A stretch of 64,000 nt of DNA from Bifidobacterium stellenboschense (GTDB taxonomy: Bacteria; Actinomycetota; Actinomycetes; Actinomycetales; Bifidobacteriaceae), in NCBI RefSeq assembly GCF_000741785.1, contig NZ_JGZP01000003.1:62001-126000 (forward strand). The letters are read 5' to 3'. The notes under the pieces were generated by a model. It worked only from the letters and a program-made list of their open reading frames with translations, made no database searches and had not been told where the DNA came from. Made by a program: the position numbers and the translations under genes. Below, one piece after another: positions 55,342 to 64,000 of the stretch. Position 1 is the stretch's first letter. The number at the start of each line of letters is the position of its first letter.

Positions 55342-56783
55342 ACCCCAGAAACGAAACCGTACGAAGCAACACCATGCCCTATCTTGAACCTACCTCGTTA
55401 AGCGACCGCCGTCGCGCGCTCATCTTCGTCAACATATTGCTCTCGTGCATCGCCACGACCATCATGGCCACGGCGCTCACCACGGCCCTGCCTCCCATCG
55501 TGGCCGATCTGGACATCTCCATGCAGACGGGCCAATGGCTCACCAGCGGCTATTCGCTCGCCATGGGCATCGTCATGCCGCTGACCGCGTTCCTCATCAC
55601 GCGGTTCCCGACCAAACCGCTGTATCTCGTCGGCTCCGTGCTGTTCATCGTCGGCTCGCTGATCTGCGTGGCACCGGTGCCGTTCGCCGTCATCATGGCC
55701 GGCCGCATCGTGCAGGCGTGCGGCAACGGACTGCTCATGTCGATGGCGCAGGTCGTGCTCATGACCATCTACCCGGACAATCGCGGCACGGTCATGGGCT
55801 GGTACGGGCTCGCCGTCGGCGTCACGCCGGTGATCGCACCCACGCTGTCCGGTCTGATGGTCGACGCGTTCGGTTGGCGATCGATCTTCTATCTGGTGGT
55901 CGGCGTGATGGTGGTGTCGCTGGTCGCGGCGTGCTTCGTGTTCGGCAATGTGCTGAAGACGATGAAACGCTCCTTCGATATGATGTCGTTCGCGGTGAGC
56001 ATCGTCGCGTTCGGCGGCGTGACGCTCGGTGTCGGCAACATCGGCTCCATGCCGTTCACGAGCATGGCGGTCCTGCCACCGTTGGCGCTCGGCGTCGCGG
56101 CATCCGTATGGTTCGTGATGCTGCAGCTGAAGCGCGAACGCCCGTTCCTCGACGTGCGCATCCTGCGCCGTCGCGGATTCGCATTGAGCGTGGTCGGCAG
56201 CATGCTGCTGTACTTCGCGATGATGGGATCGTCGGTGATGCTGCCGCTCTACGTGCAGACCATCAAAGGCGGTTCCGCGTCGATGGCCGGACTAGTGAGC
56301 CTGCCCGGCTCGCTCGCCATGGCCGTGATCAGCCCGATGGCCGGCCGCCTCTACGACCGGTTCGGCGTCAGGCGCCTGTTCCTCGTCGGCGGCGTCTGCC
56401 TGACCGCCAGCAACCTGTGCATGGGACTGCTGCCGTTGTCCGCGTCGATCTGGGTGGCCGCCACGATCAACGTGGCGCGCTCGCTGGCGATCGGCTGTCT
56501 GATGATGCCGTTGGTCACCTGGGGCACGAGCGCGGCGGGCGAGGGGCGTCTCGCCGACGCGAACGCGCTGCTCACCGCACTGCGCACCATCGCCGGGGCG
56601 ATCGGCCAGGCCGTGTTCGTCGGGATGATGACCGCGCTGGCGGCATCCGCGCATGCCGGCGGCATGGGCATGGCCGCGGCCGACATGCACGGCCTGAACC
56701 TGACGTATCTGGCCATGGGCGCATGCGCCGTCCCACTGATCGTCATCCCACTCGTGTTCCTGCGCGGCGAGCGGAACGACTGA
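55338..56783 (+). CDS. MFS exporter, DHA2 family (EmrB/QacA-like)
   Basis: A 481-residue membrane protein with a predicted 12-14 helices. The start LLSCIATTIMATALTTALPPIVADLDIS and QWLTSGYSLAMGIVMPLTAFLITRFPTKPLY are typical of drug:H+ antiporters of the DHA2 branch, including the motif C-like GVTPVIAPTLSGLMVD. ATG 55338 overlaps the hemW stop (ATGA). It probably exports toxic or lipophilic compounds; the substrate is unknown. Confidence 0.88.
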   Translation: MNPRNETVRSNTMPYLEPTSLSDRRRALIFVNILLSCIATTIMATALTTALPPIVADLDISMQTGQWLTSGYSLAMGIVMPLTAFLITRFPTKPLYLVGSVLFIVGSLICVAPVPFAVIMAGRIVQACGNGLLMSMAQVVLMTIYPDNRGTVMGWYGLAVGVTPVIAPTLSGLMVDAFGWRSIFYLVVGVMVVSLVAACFVFGNVLKTMKRSFDMMSFAVSIVAFGGVTLGVGNIGSMPFTSMAVLPPLALGVAASVWFVMLQLKRERPFLDVRILRRRGFALSVVGSMLLYFAMMGSSVMLPLYVQTIKGGSASMAGLVSLPGSLAMAVISPMAGRLYDRFGVRRLFLVGGVCLTASNLCMGLLPLSASIWVAATINVARSLAIGCLMMPLVTWGTSAAGEGRLADANALLTALRTIAGAIGQAVFVGMMTALAASAHAGGMGMAAADMHGLNLTYLAMGACAVPLIVIPLVFLRGERND

Positions 56784-56888
56784 CGGCGTGAATCTGCCGT
56801 GATAGGTATTACGCCGCAATGGTCGAACCGAAACGCGTCTGAGACGATAATGGTCATAGGTAAACCCGAAACGAATGGCGGCGACATC

Positions 56889-57551
56889 ATGAGCGGACCA
56901 TCACCTGCATCTGCATCATCGGCATCGGCGTCCGCATCACCGGACCACAGGCTGCTGGACTGGTCCAAGGAATTGCAGGCTCTGGCCCAAGCCGGATTGA
57001 TGTATGGCGAGAGCCCGTTTGACCTTGAACGGTACGAGCGCATCCGCGCCATCGCGGTCGACATGCTCGCCATGCAGACCGATATGCCTGCCGCGCATAT
57101 ACGCGGACTGATCAACGCCGGATACCCGACGCCGAAGCTCGACACCCGGGCGGTGATTTTCAATGAGGACGGCTGTATCCTGCTCACGCATGAGAACGAT
57201 GGGGGATGGTCGCTTCCCGGCGGCTGGGTCGATGTGGACCAGTCCGTACGGTCCAACACGATCAAGGAGGTCAAGGAGGAGACCGGGCTCGACGTGACCG
57301 CCGACCGGCTCATCGCGGTGCAGGATTGCGCCAACCACAACGGCCTGTCCTTCCCGTACGGGGTGATCAAGTTCTTCGCGCAGTGCACATGTGTCGGCGG
57401 GCGATTCGTGCCGAACATCGAGACGACGGAAACCGGCTACTTCGCCGAGGACCGGTTGCCCCAGCTCTCCACGACAAGGAACACCGTGGAACAGATCGCC
57501 ATGTGCTTTACCGCCCACCGCGATCCCGATTGGACGACGCTGTTCGAGTGA
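56889..57551 (+). CDS. Nudix hydrolase with N-terminal Nudix_N-type domain
   Basis: A 220-residue protein. After a Ser/Ala-rich start, residues 20-60 (DWSKELQALAQAGLMYGESPFDLERYERIR) match the short helical domain found before some Nudix domains. The Nudix box is GGWVDVDQSVRSNTIKEVKEETGLDV, with Gln and Lys at two positions usually Glu and Arg, so activity is likely but altered. ATG 56889 is uncertain; 56850 and 56799 are in frame but have no good ribosome site. Confidence 0.82.
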   Translation: MSGPSPASASSASASASPDHRLLDWSKELQALAQAGLMYGESPFDLERYERIRAIAVDMLAMQTDMPAAHIRGLINAGYPTPKLDTRAVIFNEDGCILLTHENDGGWSLPGGWVDVDQSVRSNTIKEVKEETGLDVTADRLIAVQDCANHNGLSFPYGVIKFFAQCTCVGGRFVPNIETTETGYFAEDRLPQLSTTRNTVEQIAMCFTAHRDPDWTTLFE

Positions 57552-57569
57552 CCGGTGCGCCGGAATCCG

Positions 57570-58142
57570 CTATTCCACGCCGCCCAGCAGGGTGTGCGCG
57601 TAGACGTGCAGCTGCTCGCGGGTGAGCGTATGCCCGCGCAGATACGCCCAGTCGAGGACGAGCATCATCGTGTTCGCGTAATGGTCGGCGATCAGATCGG
57701 CCGGCAGGTCGGATCGGTCGCGGTCGATGCAGGTGCTCATGAGCTCACGCGCCTTCCGCTCGATGAACACGTGCAGGCTGGAGAACAGGGGGCCTTCGGG
57801 CGGATTGTGCTCCAGCACCGCCTGTAGCAGTCCGGCGTTGGCTTCCAGCAGGTCGGCCATCGCGTCGAGCGCCGTGTCCACGCGATGTTCCGGTTCCGAT
57901 GACGCGAGATCGGAGAGATTCGCCTGATCGGACAACGCCGTCCAGCAGTAGTCGAGCAGGTCGTCGCGGTCCTCGAAATAGTTGTAGAACGTGGCGCGCG
58001 GATAGCCGGCCCGTTCGCACAGCGCGTTGACGCTGATTCCGGTGAACGGCTTCTCGGCGAGCAGGGCGGTCATCGCGTCGAAGAACGCGTCGAGCGTGCG
58101 CTGCGTGCCGCGCGTGAGTTTGGCGTTGAGATCCTTCTTCAT
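57570..58142 (-). CDS. TetR-family transcriptional regulator
   Basis: A 190-residue regulator. The HTH (residues 12-60) includes LTRGTQRTLDAFFDAMTALLAE, ISVNALCERAGYPRATFYNYFEDRDDLLDY. The C-terminal domain is divergent, as usual. The start at 58142 lacks a strong ribosome site; ATG 58169 is an alternative. It is divergent from the OYE-family gene, and a perfect 8-bp inverted repeat lies in the shared control region, so it probably represses both. Confidence 0.87.
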   Translation of the reverse strand: MKKDLNAKLTRGTQRTLDAFFDAMTALLAEKPFTGISVNALCERAGYPRATFYNYFEDRDDLLDYCWTALSDQANLSDLASSEPEHRVDTALDAMADLLEANAGLLQAVLEHNPPEGPLFSSLHVFIERKARELMSTCIDRDRSDLPADLIADHYANTMMLVLDWAYLRGHTLTREQLHVYAHTLLGGVE

Positions 58143-58176
58143 GATCGTCCAGCATAGCCCATCGTCCACGATTTTG

Positions 58177-58210
58177 CAGTTGTCAAACTATATGGTAATT
58201 TAGACAACTG
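58177..58210. promoter_or_regulatory. Operator between tetR and the OYE-family oxidoreductase gene
   Basis: CAGTTGTC (58177-58184) and GACAACTG (58203-58210) are perfect inverted repeats with an 18-base AT-rich spacer. A minus-strand TATAGT (58192-58187) inside the spacer could be the -10 of the tetR gene. Confidence 0.65.
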
Positions 58211-58241
58211 TAAAAACATGGACGTGTGGAAAGTTGGAATC

Positions 58242-59528
58242 ATGATAAATGACACGATCGCTGCCGGCGCCAAGACGACGGCCATGACGCCGATCGCCGA
58301 ACCGTTGACCCTGCCCTGCGGCGTGAGAGTGAAGAACCGGTTCTACAAATCCGCGATGAACGAGGCGCTCGCCGGCCGCGACTGCGCGCCCACCGAGGAA
58401 CACGTGCGCCTCTACCGCACGTGGGCGAGGGGAGGGGCCGGAGTGCTCGTCACCGGCAACGTGATGGTCGATCGCACCCAGCTCGGCGAACCCGGCAACG
58501 TGGCAGTCGAGGACGAACGCGACCTGAACATGCTGCGCCGATGGGCCGCCGCCGGCACCGAGCATGGCGCGCACTGCTGGATGCAGATCAACCACCCCGG
58601 CCGCCAATCGCCCATCACCATCAACCCGCATCCGCTCGCGCCGAGCACCGGCGGAGTCGACGGCGAATACGGCAGGTTCTTCGCAGAACCGACGGAACTC
58701 ACCCACGAACGGATCCGCGACATCATCCGCCGGTTCGCCGCCACGGCGCGCATCGCGAAGAAGGCGGGATTCACCGGCGTGGAGATCCACGCGGCGCACG
58801 GCTACCTCATCAACCAGTTCCTCTCACCGCTCGACAACCGGCGCGCCGACGAATACGGCGGCAGCCTCGAAAACCGCGCCCGGTTCCTGTTCGACGTGTT
58901 CGATGCGGTGCGCGAGGCGGTGGGCTCCGATTTCCCCGTGGCGGTCAAGCTCAATGCGCAGGACGGCGTACCGGGCGGCTTCGGCGAAGAGGAGTCCATC
59001 TGGGTCATGAAGCGGCTCGAAGCCCGCGGCGTCGACCTCATCGATGTCTCCGGCGGCACCTACGCGAAGCCGGTCATCCGGACCAACGGCGGCGCGGCCG
59101 AAGACCGTCGCCGCGGCGTCTACTTCACCGATTTCGCACGCCGCGTCAAAGGCGAACTGACCGTGCCGGTCGCCTTGACCGGCGGATTCCGCAACGCCGC
59201 CGACATGGAACGCGCGTTGGATGAAGGCATCACGCAGATGATCGGCATCGCCCGCCCCCTGGCGCTTGTGCCCGACCTGCCGAACCGCATCATCCGCGAC
59301 CGGTGGGACGGCTCCGTCGAGCTGCCGCGCGTGACGACCGGCATCAAGCCGCTCGACAAGGCGTTCGTCGGCATCCTCGTCATCAGCTGGTTCGAACTGC
59401 AGATGAACCGCATCGCGCGGGGCGAGCGCCCCGACCTGCGCATCGGCGGTCTCAGGGCGCTCATGTTCGCCATGAGGCGGCATGGTCCCGCCTCCCTCGC
59501 CCCGCGCCGACGCAAAGGGCGGCAGTGA
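58242..59528 (+). CDS. NADH:flavin oxidoreductase, Old Yellow Enzyme family
   Basis: A 428-residue FMN enzyme. NRFYKSAMNEALAG at the FMN site, WMQINHPGRQSP, the active-site segment VEIHAAHGYLINQFLSP (His, Asn or His pair) with RADEYGGSLENRARFLFD, and the late GGFRNAADME are characteristic. Such enzymes reduce activated alkenes or 2-enoates with NAD(P)H. ATG 58242 is used; ATG 58218 lies in frame close to the operator. It is divergent from a TetR regulator and followed by an SDR gene, suggesting a stress or detoxification unit. Confidence 0.9.
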   Translation: MINDTIAAGAKTTAMTPIAEPLTLPCGVRVKNRFYKSAMNEALAGRDCAPTEEHVRLYRTWARGGAGVLVTGNVMVDRTQLGEPGNVAVEDERDLNMLRRWAAAGTEHGAHCWMQINHPGRQSPITINPHPLAPSTGGVDGEYGRFFAEPTELTHERIRDIIRRFAATARIAKKAGFTGVEIHAAHGYLINQFLSPLDNRRADEYGGSLENRARFLFDVFDAVREAVGSDFPVAVKLNAQDGVPGGFGEEESIWVMKRLEARGVDLIDVSGGTYAKPVIRTNGGAAEDRRRGVYFTDFARRVKGELTVPVALTGGFRNAADMERALDEGITQMIGIARPLALVPDLPNRIIRDRWDGSVELPRVTTGIKPLDKAFVGILVISWFELQMNRIARGERPDLRIGGLRALMFAMRRHGPASLAPRRRKGRQ

Positions 59529-59580
59529 GTCGCTATTAACGTTCAAATAGTCCGCAAATAGAGCGCAGAGGAGTCATCGA

Positions 59581-60369
59581 ATGGATATTGCCGTTGTCAC
59601 CGGTGCATCATCGGGTCTTGGGAAGGCGTTTATTGAAGCGATCGTCGCGCGATATCGGAACCTCGATGAGATCTGGATCATCGCCAGACGTGAGCAACGG
59701 CTACGTGTGCTCGCCGAGCGGTACTGCAACCCGAAGACGCGCATCCGGGTCGTTCCGCTGGATCTGACCAAGACGGATGCCCATGAGCGGCTGATCGGAC
59801 TGTTGAAGGATGAGCGGCCGGACATCCGCGTGCTCATCAACAACGCCGGCTACGAGCGTGAAGGATTGCTGCGCGAGATGAGGTCGGATGACATCCGTGC
59901 AATGATCGACCTCAACGTGACGGCCGTGACGATGATCAACCGCATCTGCCTGCCGTATATGCGCAACGGAAGCTTCGAGGTGATCACCGGATCGGTGTCG
60001 TCCTTCGCGCCGATTCCGTGGCAGACCGTGTACGCCGCGAGCAAGGCCTATGTCAGGTTCCTCGCCCGCGCGTTGCATGAGGAGGAGCGTACTCGCGGCG
60101 TGAACGTGATGCTGTTCAGTCCCGGCAACATGGATACCGAAATGAACGTGCGCGGCGCCGCCTCCGGCAAACTCGCCCGTCTGCCGTATCTCGACCTGCA
60201 TCGGGAGACCGGGAAGGTGTTGGCGAAGGCGGAACGCGGCTGCGCCGAGTACACGCCGTTGGTGTTCTACAAGCTGTACCGTCTGTTCGCCAAACTGGCA
60301 CCCTCCGCGCTCGCCGTCCGCGTCGACAGTTTCGAAACGGGTGGGGCCGGTGGCGGATCCACCCGTTGA
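59581..60369 (+). CDS. Short-chain dehydrogenase/reductase
   Basis: A 262-residue SDR. The cofactor motif TGASSGLGKAF (residues 7-17), NNAGYERE and the catalytic YAASK (with Ser in TGSVSS) are intact. GAGGAG precedes ATG 59581. It follows the OYE-family gene by 52 bases and may be in the same transcript. The cofactor is probably NADP; the substrate is unknown. The C-terminal 60 residues are longer than usual, ending in a Gly-rich tail. Confidence 0.87.
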   Translation: MDIAVVTGASSGLGKAFIEAIVARYRNLDEIWIIARREQRLRVLAERYCNPKTRIRVVPLDLTKTDAHERLIGLLKDERPDIRVLINNAGYEREGLLREMRSDDIRAMIDLNVTAVTMINRICLPYMRNGSFEVITGSVSSFAPIPWQTVYAASKAYVRFLARALHEEERTRGVNVMLFSPGNMDTEMNVRGAASGKLARLPYLDLHRETGKVLAKAERGCAEYTPLVFYKLYRLFAKLAPSALAVRVDSFETGGAGGGSTR

Positions 60370-60402
60370 TCCGCGCCGCTCCGCCGTATCCTTGCCACGG
60401 TC

Positions 60403-61032
60403 TCACCACAGGATGTCGATCGGGGCGGTGCTTTTGTTGATCTCGATGATGCGGCAGATCTCCTCCGGCGTCTCCCGGCACCCGCGGCGGATCCACAGCC
60501 AGATGATCGAGGAGACCGCGGAGACGAGGATTTCCATCGCATAGTCCGCCGGGATGCCGTTGTAGGCCGACTGCGGGTCGGCGCCGAGCCGTTGCGCCTG
60601 CGTGACGATCAGCTGCTTCAACACCTTCTTCAGCTTGTCGTAGAGCTGCATGTCGTTGCCGGAGCGGGAGATCGCGTTGAAGAACGCGTAGTCGTCGCGC
60701 ACGTAGCGCAACGCGGCGGAGATTGATTCCGTTCGGAACGCGTCGCAGATCGCCCTGCCGGCGGTATGCGACACGGTGCGTGTGTCGGCGTCCGCGCCGT
60801 CGGCGATCGTGTCGTCGACGAGGATGGCCGTCAGGTCGGCGATCGTGTCGTCGATGAGCTGTTGGCGCAGGTCGAACTTGTCGAGATAGTGCATGTAGAA
60901 CGTGCCGCGGTTGATGCCGGCCGTGCGGGCGATGTCGCTCACCGTCATCGCGTCGAATCCCTTCGACTGCACGAGCGTGGTGAACGCCGCCTTGATCTTC
61001 GCTTCCGTCTTCGTGTGGCGCTTGCCTGCCAT
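60403..61032 (-). CDS. TetR-family transcriptional regulator
   Basis: A 209-residue regulator with a clear HTH (TEAKIKAAFTTLVQSKGFDAMTVSDIARTAGINRGTFYMHYLDKFDLRQQL). GGAGGGGTC precedes the start at 61032. It is divergent from a MacB-type ABC exporter. Two similar palindromes, one before its own gene and one at the exporter promoter, suggest it represses both. Convergent with the SDR gene. Confidence 0.88.
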   Translation of the reverse strand: MAGKRHTKTEAKIKAAFTTLVQSKGFDAMTVSDIARTAGINRGTFYMHYLDKFDLRQQLIDDTIADLTAILVDDTIADGADADTRTVSHTAGRAICDAFRTESISAALRYVRDDYAFFNAISRSGNDMQLYDKLKKVLKQLIVTQAQRLGADPQSAYNGIPADYAMEILVSAVSSIIWLWIRRGCRETPEEICRIIEINKSTAPIDILW

Positions 61033-61072
61033 GACCCCTCCCGTCCTCGTCGAACCTGATAAACGATTCTAT

Positions 61073-61082
61073 CAACATGTTG
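61073..61082. promoter_or_regulatory. TetR operator, site 1
   Basis: CAACATGTTG, a perfect 10-bp palindrome within the wider TATCAACATGTTGTCGATA, 41 bases upstream of the regulator start. Confidence 0.6.
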
Positions 61083-61153
61083 TCGATATAGGGTGGTGAA
61101 TCACCAATTTCCGCAGATGTGTCCAATCTGAACAGAATCACGGAAACAGTTCA

Positions 61154-61207
61154 TTGACCGCCCTTCCCGTGCGTCCCTACCATCGTGGCAACACAATCAA
61201 CACGTTG
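61154..61207 (+). promoter_or_regulatory. Promoter and TetR operator, site 2, of the ABC exporter
   Basis: TTGACC (61154-61159) and TACCAT (61178-61183) are 18 bases apart. AATCAACACGTTGTTCATT, whose core is CAACACGTTG (61198-61207), follows the expected start point and resembles site 1, so bound repressor would block transcription. Confidence 0.6.
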
Positions 61208-61242
61208 TTCATTCATGGTTCGCGGGCGGCGGCCTGCGGCTA

Positions 61243-61290
61243 CCCCTCAGTCGGCTTCGCCGACAGCTCCCCTGACAAGGGGGGCTGAGG
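61243..61290. repeat. REP/MITE-like intergenic repeat in the exporter leader
   Basis: CCTCAG (61245-61250) and CTGAGG (61285-61290) enclose a hairpin TCGGCTTCGCCGA and a second AGCTCCCC...GGGGGGCT. It has the same layout as the left arm of the hemW insertion. It lies between promoter and ATG, so it would be transcribed as a 5' leader. Confidence 0.7.
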
Positions 61291-61315
61291 AAACACAGGG
61301 AAAGGAAGACCCGCC

Positions 61316-62017
61316 ATGGCATACATCGAGATGGTGCACAGCTTCAAGCGGTACCACATGGGAGACACCACGATCACGGCCAACAACGACGTGAGCTTCG
61401 GCATCGAGAAAGGCGAGCTCGCCATCATCCTCGGCGCGTCCGGCGCCGGCAAATCGACGGTGCTCAACATCCTCGGCGGCATGGACACCAACTCAGAAGG
61501 CCAGGTGATCATCGACGGCAAGGACATCTCGAACTACACCGCGCACCAGCTCACCGACTATCGCCGCTACGACATCGGCTTCGTGTTCCAGTTCTACAAC
61601 CTCGTCGCCAACCTCACCGCGCGCGAGAACGTGGAACTCGCATCCGAGATCGTGCGTGACGCGCAGGACCCGGTGCAGGCGCTCGTCGACGTCGGCCTCG
61701 AACACCGCATCGACAACTTCCCGGCGCAGCTCTCCGGCGGCGAACAGCAGCGCGTCGCCATCGCCCGCGCCGTCGCCAAGAACCCGAAGATCCTGCTGTG
61801 CGACGAACCGACCGGCGCGCTCGACTACAACACCGGCAAACAGGTCCTGAGGATCCTGCAGGACCAGAGCCGCGAGAAAGGCGCCACCGTCGTCATCGTC
61901 ACCCACAACTCGGCCATCGCGCCGATCGCCGACCGCGTCATCCACATGCACGACGCCCGCGTCAAATCCATCGAGACCAACGCGCATCCGATGGACATCG
62001 AGGATCTGGAGTGGTGA
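61316..62017 (+). CDS. ABC transporter ATP-binding protein (MacB/LolD type)
   Basis: A 233-residue ATPase. Walker [10 protein letters not shown] (residues 43-51), signature LSGGEQQRV, Walker [13 protein letters not shown] and the H-loop VTHN are intact. It belongs to the branch that pairs with FtsX-type permeases and exports peptides, antibiotics or lipids or signals by movement. AAAGGAAG precedes ATG 61316. Its TGA overlaps the GTG of the permease gene. Confidence 0.93.
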   Translation: MAYIEMVHSFKRYHMGDTTITANNDVSFGIEKGELAIILGASGAGKSTVLNILGGMDTNSEGQVIIDGKDISNYTAHQLTDYRRYDIGFVFQFYNLVANLTARENVELASEIVRDAQDPVQALVDVGLEHRIDNFPAQLSGGEQQRVAIARAVAKNPKILLCDEPTGALDYNTGKQVLRILQDQSREKGATVVIVTHNSAIAPIADRVIHMHDARVKSIETNAHPMDIEDLEW

Positions 62018-64000
62018 GCATGGCAACCCTTTCCCGCACACACCGCAAGGGCCGCGCGACGCATCCGCGCAAACGGATGCTGTGGAGGGACATCCGCATC
62101 ACCCTGCGCAGATCCAAAGGCCGGTTCCTCTCCATCGTGAGCCTCATGGCCCTCGGCTCGTTCGCGCTTGTCGGACTGTTCGTCACCGGACCCGACATGC
62201 GCATCACCGGCGCCGACTTCTATGACCGCCACACCCTCGCCGACGTCACCGTCGTCAGCGACTACGGACTGAGCCGCGACGACGAGAGGATCATCCGCGC
62301 GACCGACGGCGTCGCACAAGCCGAATTCGGCTACTTCAAAGACGTCGTCATCCGAGGCTCCGACCACAGCCTGCGCGTCACTTCGAAACCCGACAAGGTC
62401 TCCACCTACGAGGTGGTCGAAGGCCGCCTGCCTGAACACGCGGACGAGATCGCGCTCGACCGGGCGGAACGCGACGCATACGCGGTCGGCAGCACCATCA
62501 GGCTCACGGAACACCCCGACATCGCCGGCGACACCGTACTCAGGCGCGACAGCTTCACCGTCGTCGGATTCGTCGACGCCAGCGACACCGTCTCCAACCT
62601 CAACATGGGCCAATCCACCGCCGGAACCGGCGAACTCGACGGCTACGCGGTCGTCACCAAAACCGCATTCGACTCCGACGTGACGATGATCGGCCGTGTC
62701 ACCTTCCGAGACACCCGCGGCGTCGACTACTGGACCGCCGACTACCGCGACCGGGTGAACACGCACAAGACCGCACTGGCCAAGCGGCTCGCCAACCAGC
62801 CCGACGCGCGCGCCGCCTCCATCCGCGAAAACCGGCGCGCGCAGATCGACAAGGCGCAACGCAAGGTCGACGACGCCAAGCAACAGCTCGCCGACACGCA
62901 GCAGCAACTCGACGACGCGAAAACCCAGATCGAGAACGGCAAGGACCAACTCGCCGACGGCACCATCCAAGCCGCCGACCAGGCGTCCTCCGCTGTGGCC
63001 GAACTCGCCGGCGCGACCGCCCAGATCGCCTCCGCCGACTCCCAGCTCGACGCCGCGCAGACCGCGCTCGCCGCCGGCGCGCAGCAGCTCGGCCAAGGCC
63101 AAGACAAGCTCGACGAGTCCTGGACCGGGCTGGTCCAGGCGAAAAGCCAACTCGACCAGGCGCGCACGCAGCTTGACGCCGCCAAGACCATGCTCGACAA
63201 GATAGGCGCGCTGCTCGCGCAATGGGAGTCGAGCGGCCTGACCGGCGGCGCGTACGACAGCGCCAAGGCGCAGTATGACAAGGCGCTCGACGCATACAAC
63301 GACGCCGTCGCGCAATACAACACGAAACTCGCCGCATACAATGATGCGCTCACGCAATGGAACGACGCGGCATCACGGCTCGAACAAGGCTCGCAGGACT
63401 ATCAGGACAACGCCGACGCCATCGCGGACGCGCGCGGCCAGCTCGCCGCCAAGCAAAGCGAACTCGGCACGGCCGTCTCCACGTTGGCTGGTAGCGGCTC
63501 CGACGGGACGGGGGCGGGGTCCGGTGTCTCCCAGCTCGTCGAAGGACAACGGCGGATCGAGAAGGCGCAGGACGAGTACGACGCGAAACTTGCCGAATTC
63601 AACGCCGCCAAACCCGCGGCCGAGAAGAAGATCGAGAAGGCCGAACACGACATCGCGCTCGCCCGCGAGAAGGTGGACACGCTCGAAGTGCCTGCCTACT
63701 CGATCGACGGGCGACGCGAAGGCCTGACCTCGAACGGATACCGCGTGTACGAGATCATCGCGAACATCGTGGAGAAGCTCGCAGTGATCTTCCCCGTGTT
63801 CCTCTACCTCGTGGCCGCGCTCGTCACCTTCACCACGATGGGCCGCATGGTCGACGAGGAACGCGTCAACTCCGGCACGCTCAAAGCGCTCGGCTACGGG
63901 AACGCGGACATCCTCAGGAAGTTCACCTGCTACGGGTTCCTCGCCTCCACGCTGGGCACGATCGTCGGCGTCATCGCCGGACACACGCTGCTGCCGCTCA
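62014..64000 (+). CDS. FtsX-like ABC transporter permease with large coiled-coil extracellular region (partial)
   Basis: About 662 residues are present and the frame runs past the end of the window. It starts at GTG 62014, overlapping the ATPase stop, or ATG 62020. A basic tail precedes a first transmembrane helix near residues 35-55. A MacB-like periplasmic-core region follows to about residue 260, then a long Ala/Gln/Asp-rich heptad-like coiled coil (about 270-560, repeated QLxxAxxQLD units). The second membrane region begins near residue 588 (LAVIFPVFLYLVAALVTF) and shows the FtsX pattern (TMGRMVDEERVNSGTLKALGY). Such exporters with coiled-coil insertions occur in Gram-positives. The substrate is unknown. 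Confidence 0.87.
   Translation, partial: MSMATLSRTHRKGRATHPRKRMLWRDIRITLRRSKGRFLSIVSLMALGSFALVGLFVTGPDMRITGADFYDRHTLADVTVVSDYGLSRDDERIIRATDGVAQAEFGYFKDVVIRGSDHSLRVTSKPDKVSTYEVVEGRLPEHADEIALDRAERDAYAVGSTIRLTEHPDIAGDTVLRRDSFTVVGFVDASDTVSNLNMGQSTAGTGELDGYAVVTKTAFDSDVTMIGRVTFRDTRGVDYWTADYRDRVNTHKTALAKRLANQPDARAASIRENRRAQIDKAQRKVDDAKQQLADTQQQLDDAKTQIENGKDQLADGTIQAADQASSAVAELAGATAQIASADSQLDAAQTALAAGAQQLGQGQDKLDESWTGLVQAKSQLDQARTQLDAAKTMLDKIGALLAQWESSGLTGGAYDSAKAQYDKALDAYNDAVAQYNTKLAAYNDALTQWNDAASRLEQGSQDYQDNADAIADARGQLAAKQSELGTAVSTLAGSGSDGTGAGSGVSQLVEGQRRIEKAQDEYDAKLAEFNAAKPAAEKKIEKAEHDIALAREKVDTLEVPAYSIDGRREGLTSNGYRVYEIIANIVEKLAVIFPVFLYLVAALVTFTTMGRMVDEERVNSGTLKALGYGNADILRKFTCYGFLASTLGTIVGVIAGHTLLPL

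Overview
The window looks like a chromosomal segment of a high-GC actinobacterium of the genus Bifidobacterium. The lnpA-nahK-galT block with its ABC transporter closely resembles that of the B. longum group (catalytic Asp falls at residue 313 of LnpA and 208 of NahK). The transketolase/transaldolase pair fits the bifid shunt, and the hrcA-dnaJ, pntAB, lepA-hemW and L-lactate dehydrogenase genes fit the genus. The species cannot be fixed from the sequence alone.

Positions 1-6.0 kb hold the end of an L-lactate dehydrogenase gene, a HAD phosphatase, an aminotransferase fused to a DNA-binding domain, and a GH38 alpha-mannosidase. Positions 6.0-9.7 kb (minus strand) hold an FHS-type sugar permease, a PfkB kinase and a ROK regulator. 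Positions 9.7-20.5 kb hold the lacto-N-biose/galacto-N-biose (LNB/GNB) operon: binding lipoprotein, two permeases, phosphorylase, N-acetylhexosamine 1-kinase, uridylyltransferase and, where galE often sits, a ROK sugar kinase. A second ROK regulator converges on its end. Uptake, phosphorolysis and nucleotide-sugar conversion of mucin and milk disaccharides are therefore in one block, flanked by two candidate regulators.

Positions 20.6-45.8 kb are mainly housekeeping: Nudix-pepP, brnQ, tal-tkt, hrcA-dnaJ with a CIRCE element, uppP, a fructosamine kinase homologue, a PAC2 protein, five tRNA genes, an M23 protein, two convergent acyl-CoA ligases, the proton-translocating transhydrogenase genes (with an apparent one-base frameshift), an alpha/beta hydrolase, ribosomal protein L25 and ilvE. 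Strong bidirectional hairpin terminators separate the convergent units.

Positions 45.8-50.6 kb are an accessory island, visibly richer in A/T. It starts with fused remnants of an ISL3 and an IS21 element. It continues with two related cassettes of tiny XRE regulators, short Cys-containing peptides under long hairpins, and toxin-antitoxin pairs (one RelE/YafQ-like, one MazF/PemK-like). The two toxin pairs are unrelated but sit between the same roughly 100-bp leader and 115-bp trailer repeats. This is the most unusual part of the window.

Positions 50.6-64.0 kb return to core genes: a UPF0126 membrane protein, rpsT, lepA, hemW (carrying an in-frame palindromic repeat insertion), a DHA2-type exporter, a Nudix hydrolase, a TetR regulator divergent from an Old Yellow Enzyme family oxidoreductase, an SDR, and a second TetR regulator divergent from a MacB-like ABC exporter whose permease gene runs off the end.
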